Positions 30,081 to 31,567 of a stretch of DNA of 31,567 nucleotides are shown in pieces. Source of the DNA: UBA6987 sp045617825 (GTDB lineage Bacteria > Bacillota > Clostridia > Lachnospirales > Lachnospiraceae); assembly GCA_045617825.1 (NCBI GenBank), contig JAZLJI010000126.1, forward strand, positions 1-31,567, in the 5' to 3' direction. The number at the start of each line of letters is the position of its first letter. Positions within the stretch are counted from its first letter, which is position 1. Made by a program: the position numbers and the translations under genes. The notes beneath the pieces were generated by a model. The model had not been told where the DNA came from, did no database searches, and saw nothing but the letters and a program-made list of their open reading frames with translations.

Positions 30081-31000
30081 AGAAGGTATTTATCGACGGC
30101 AGTGCCGGTACCACCGGCCTCAAGATCTACACCCGTCTTTCCGAGAGAAAGGATCTCAGCTTTATCAGACTGAGTGACGAGCTGAGAAAGGATCCCGCCG
30201 CCAGAAAGGATGCCATGAATCAGGCCGATCTGGTCTTCTTCTGCCTGCCCGATGCCGCGGCCGTGGAATCCTGCTCCCTGCTGGACAATCCCGATACCGT
30301 CATCATCGACACCTCCACCGCGCACCGCGTCGCGCCTGACTGGACCTACGGCTTTGCCGAGCTGGGCGGACGCCGCGAGGCCATCAAAACGGCCAAGCGC
30401 ATCGCCAACCCCGGCTGCCACGCCAGCGGTTTCCTGGCTTTGGTGGCTCCGCTGGTGGAAAAGGGCCTGCTGTCCGCGGACGCGAAGCTCTCCTGCTATT
30501 CCCTGACCGGCTATTCCGGCGGAGGCAACAAGATGATCGCTCAGTATGAGGCCGAGGGCCGCGATCCGCTGCTGGACGCGCCCAGAGTCTACGGCATCAG
30601 CCAGAGCCATAAGCATCTGCCGGAAATGACCAAGCTCGCCGGACTTAACACCGCGCCCATCTTCAGCCCCATCGTGGCCGATTTCTTCAGCGGTATGGAA
30701 ACGGTGGTATCCCTCTTCGGTGACGAGGTAAAGGGCGGCATCAAGGCGCTTTCCGAATTCTACGCGGATTACTATCAGGAGGGCCTGGTCAAATTCGTAC
30801 CGCAGGCGGACGAGGGCGGCTTCCTCAGCTCCTGCCGCTATGCGGAAAAGGACAGCATGGAGATCAGCGTTCAGGGCAACGAGGACCGGATCCTTCTGGT
30901 CTCCCGCTTCGACAATCTCGGCAAGGGAGCCTGCGGCGCCGCCATCCAGAACATGAACCTGTCTCTGGGCGTGCCCGAGCTCACCGGCCTTAACGTTTAA
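30077..31000 (+). CDS. argC: N-acetyl-gamma-glutamyl-phosphate reductase, type 2
   Basis: ArgC reduces N-acetylglutamyl phosphate to the semialdehyde with NADPH. The 307-residue protein is of the short type 2 class: N-terminal FIDGSAGTTGLKI (5-17), active-site Cys C114 in NPGCHASG, and GYSGGGNK. Classical type 1 enzymes are about 345 residues. The start is ATG 30077, overlapping the argH stop (ATGA) with AAGGAGG upstream; an open frame continues upstream to 29993 but would lie inside argH. argB follows after 30 bp. Confidence 0.95.
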   Translation: MKKVFIDGSAGTTGLKIYTRLSERKDLSFIRLSDELRKDPAARKDAMNQADLVFFCLPDAAAVESCSLLDNPDTVIIDTSTAHRVAPDWTYGFAELGGRREAIKTAKRIANPGCHASGFLALVAPLVEKGLLSADAKLSCYSLTGYSGGGNKMIAQYEAEGRDPLLDAPRVYGISQSHKHLPEMTKLAGLNTAPIFSPIVADFFSGMETVVSLFGDEVKGGIKALSEFYADYYQEGLVKFVPQADEGGFLSSCRYAEKDSMEISVQGNEDRILLVSRFDNLGKGACGAAIQNMNLSLGVPELTGLNV

Positions 31001-31030
31001 TTCTGTGAAGCATTCAAGGAGGAAAAACTC

Positions 31031-31567
31031 ATGAACAGTGTATTTTCCAATGCGGAACGGGCTGAGATCCTTACCCAGGCTCTCCCCTATATCAAGCGTT
31101 ACGTGGGCAAGATCGTGGTCGTCAAATACGGCGGCAACGCGATGATCAACGAGACCCTGAAGCAGCAGGTCATGCAGGATATCATCCTGCTGAACACCAT
31201 CGGCATCAAGATCATCCTGGTGCACGGCGGCGGCCCCGAGGTCACGGATCTCATGGGCAAGCTGGGCATCCAGGCCCAGTTCATCGACGGTCTGCGGGTC
31301 ACCCCCAAGGACGCGGTGGACGTGGTCCAGATGGCCCTGGCCGGCAAGGTCAACAAGAGCCTGGTCAGCCTGCTGGCCTCCAAGGGCGGCTCTGCCATCG
31401 GCCTCTGCGGCATGGACGCCAGCCTGATCCAGACGGTGAAGTTGGACGAGGTCCACGGCTACGTGGGCAAGATCGTCGGCATCAACGCTCAGCCGGTGCT
31501 GGATCTGCTGGATAAGGGCTATATCCCCGTGATCTCCACCCTGGGCATCGATGCCGAGGGCAATGCC
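31031..31567 (+). CDS. argB: Acetylglutamate kinase, N-terminal part (cut by window end)
   Basis: The frame is open from ATG 31031 to the last base (179 codons) with no stop. ArgB phosphorylates N-acetylglutamate. Visible amino-acid-kinase motifs are VKYGGNAM (31-38, catalytic Lys K32), VHGGGPEVTDLM (64-75), DGLRVT and the GLCGMDA region. Full-length ArgB is about 290-300 residues, so roughly 60% is present. CAAGGAGG lies about 8 nt upstream of the ATG. It continues the argG-argH-argC operon. Confidence 0.96.
   Translation, partial: MNSVFSNAERAEILTQALPYIKRYVGKIVVVKYGGNAMINETLKQQVMQDIILLNTIGIKIILVHGGGPEVTDLMGKLGIQAQFIDGLRVTPKDAVDVVQMALAGKVNKSLVSLLASKGGSAIGLCGMDASLIQTVKLDEVHGYVGKIVGINAQPVLDLLDKGYIPVISTLGIDAEGNA

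Overview
The window is a dense, GC-rich bacterial chromosome segment. It most likely comes from a Clostridia member, probably the Lachnospiraceae. This is inferred from the conserved gene string ireB - ruvX - DUF1292 - RNase J - short MltG-like protein - trmR - U32, and from IreB, RNase J, Firmicutes-type RpoD, GGAGG ribosome-binding sites and a type 2 ArgC. No database search was possible, so family-level placement is an inference. No rRNA, tRNA, CRISPR array, transposase, integrase or phage gene was seen.

Layout. Bases 1-135 are the 3' end of rpsT (+), closed by a strong hairpin that probably also stops the convergent recO-side transcription. From about 19.16 kb down to 391 there is one uninterrupted minus-strand run of 19 genes with gaps of 0-50 bp and many 4-8 bp overlaps. 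In transcription order they are: CPBP membrane protease, rpoD, parvulin-type lipoprotein foldase, coaE, YycJ/WalJ-like metallo-hydrolase, argR, potA, potB, a potC-potD fusion, ireB, ruvX, DUF1292 protein, RNase J, MltG-like anchor, trmR, U32 tRNA hydroxylase, M16C peptidase, era and recO. The themes are transcription, RNA processing, tRNA wobble modification (ho5U/mo5U34), ribosome assembly, polyamine uptake and envelope quality control.

At 19.2 kb the direction switches in a compact divergent promoter region. It carries three tandem sigma-A-like promoters on the plus strand and one overlapping promoter on the minus strand. The plus strand then carries a MATE efflux gene, a four-gene catabolic cluster (HpcH/HpaI aldolase, zinc medium-chain dehydrogenase, enolase-superfamily dehydratase, N-acyl-D-amino-acid deacylase-like amidohydrolase), a second closely related MATE gene in the same orientation, and the arginine operon argG-argH-argC-argB, cut by the window end.

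How they work together. The cluster between the two MATE paralogues looks like a small accessory pathway for an acid sugar or an N-acylated hydroxy/amino acid: deacylation, dehydration to a 2-keto-3-deoxy acid, retro-aldol cleavage and redox handling of the substrate or the released aldehyde. The substrate is unknown, there is no dedicated importer or regulator, and the direct MATE repeats suggest insertion into, or duplication around, a MATE locus. ArgR and its probable targets argGHCB lie about 13 kb apart in the same window. argR sits 30 bp upstream of the polyamine transporter genes, a notable placement given that arginine and ornithine are polyamine precursors. The polyamine transporter has its second permease fused to the binding protein through an extra transmembrane helix.
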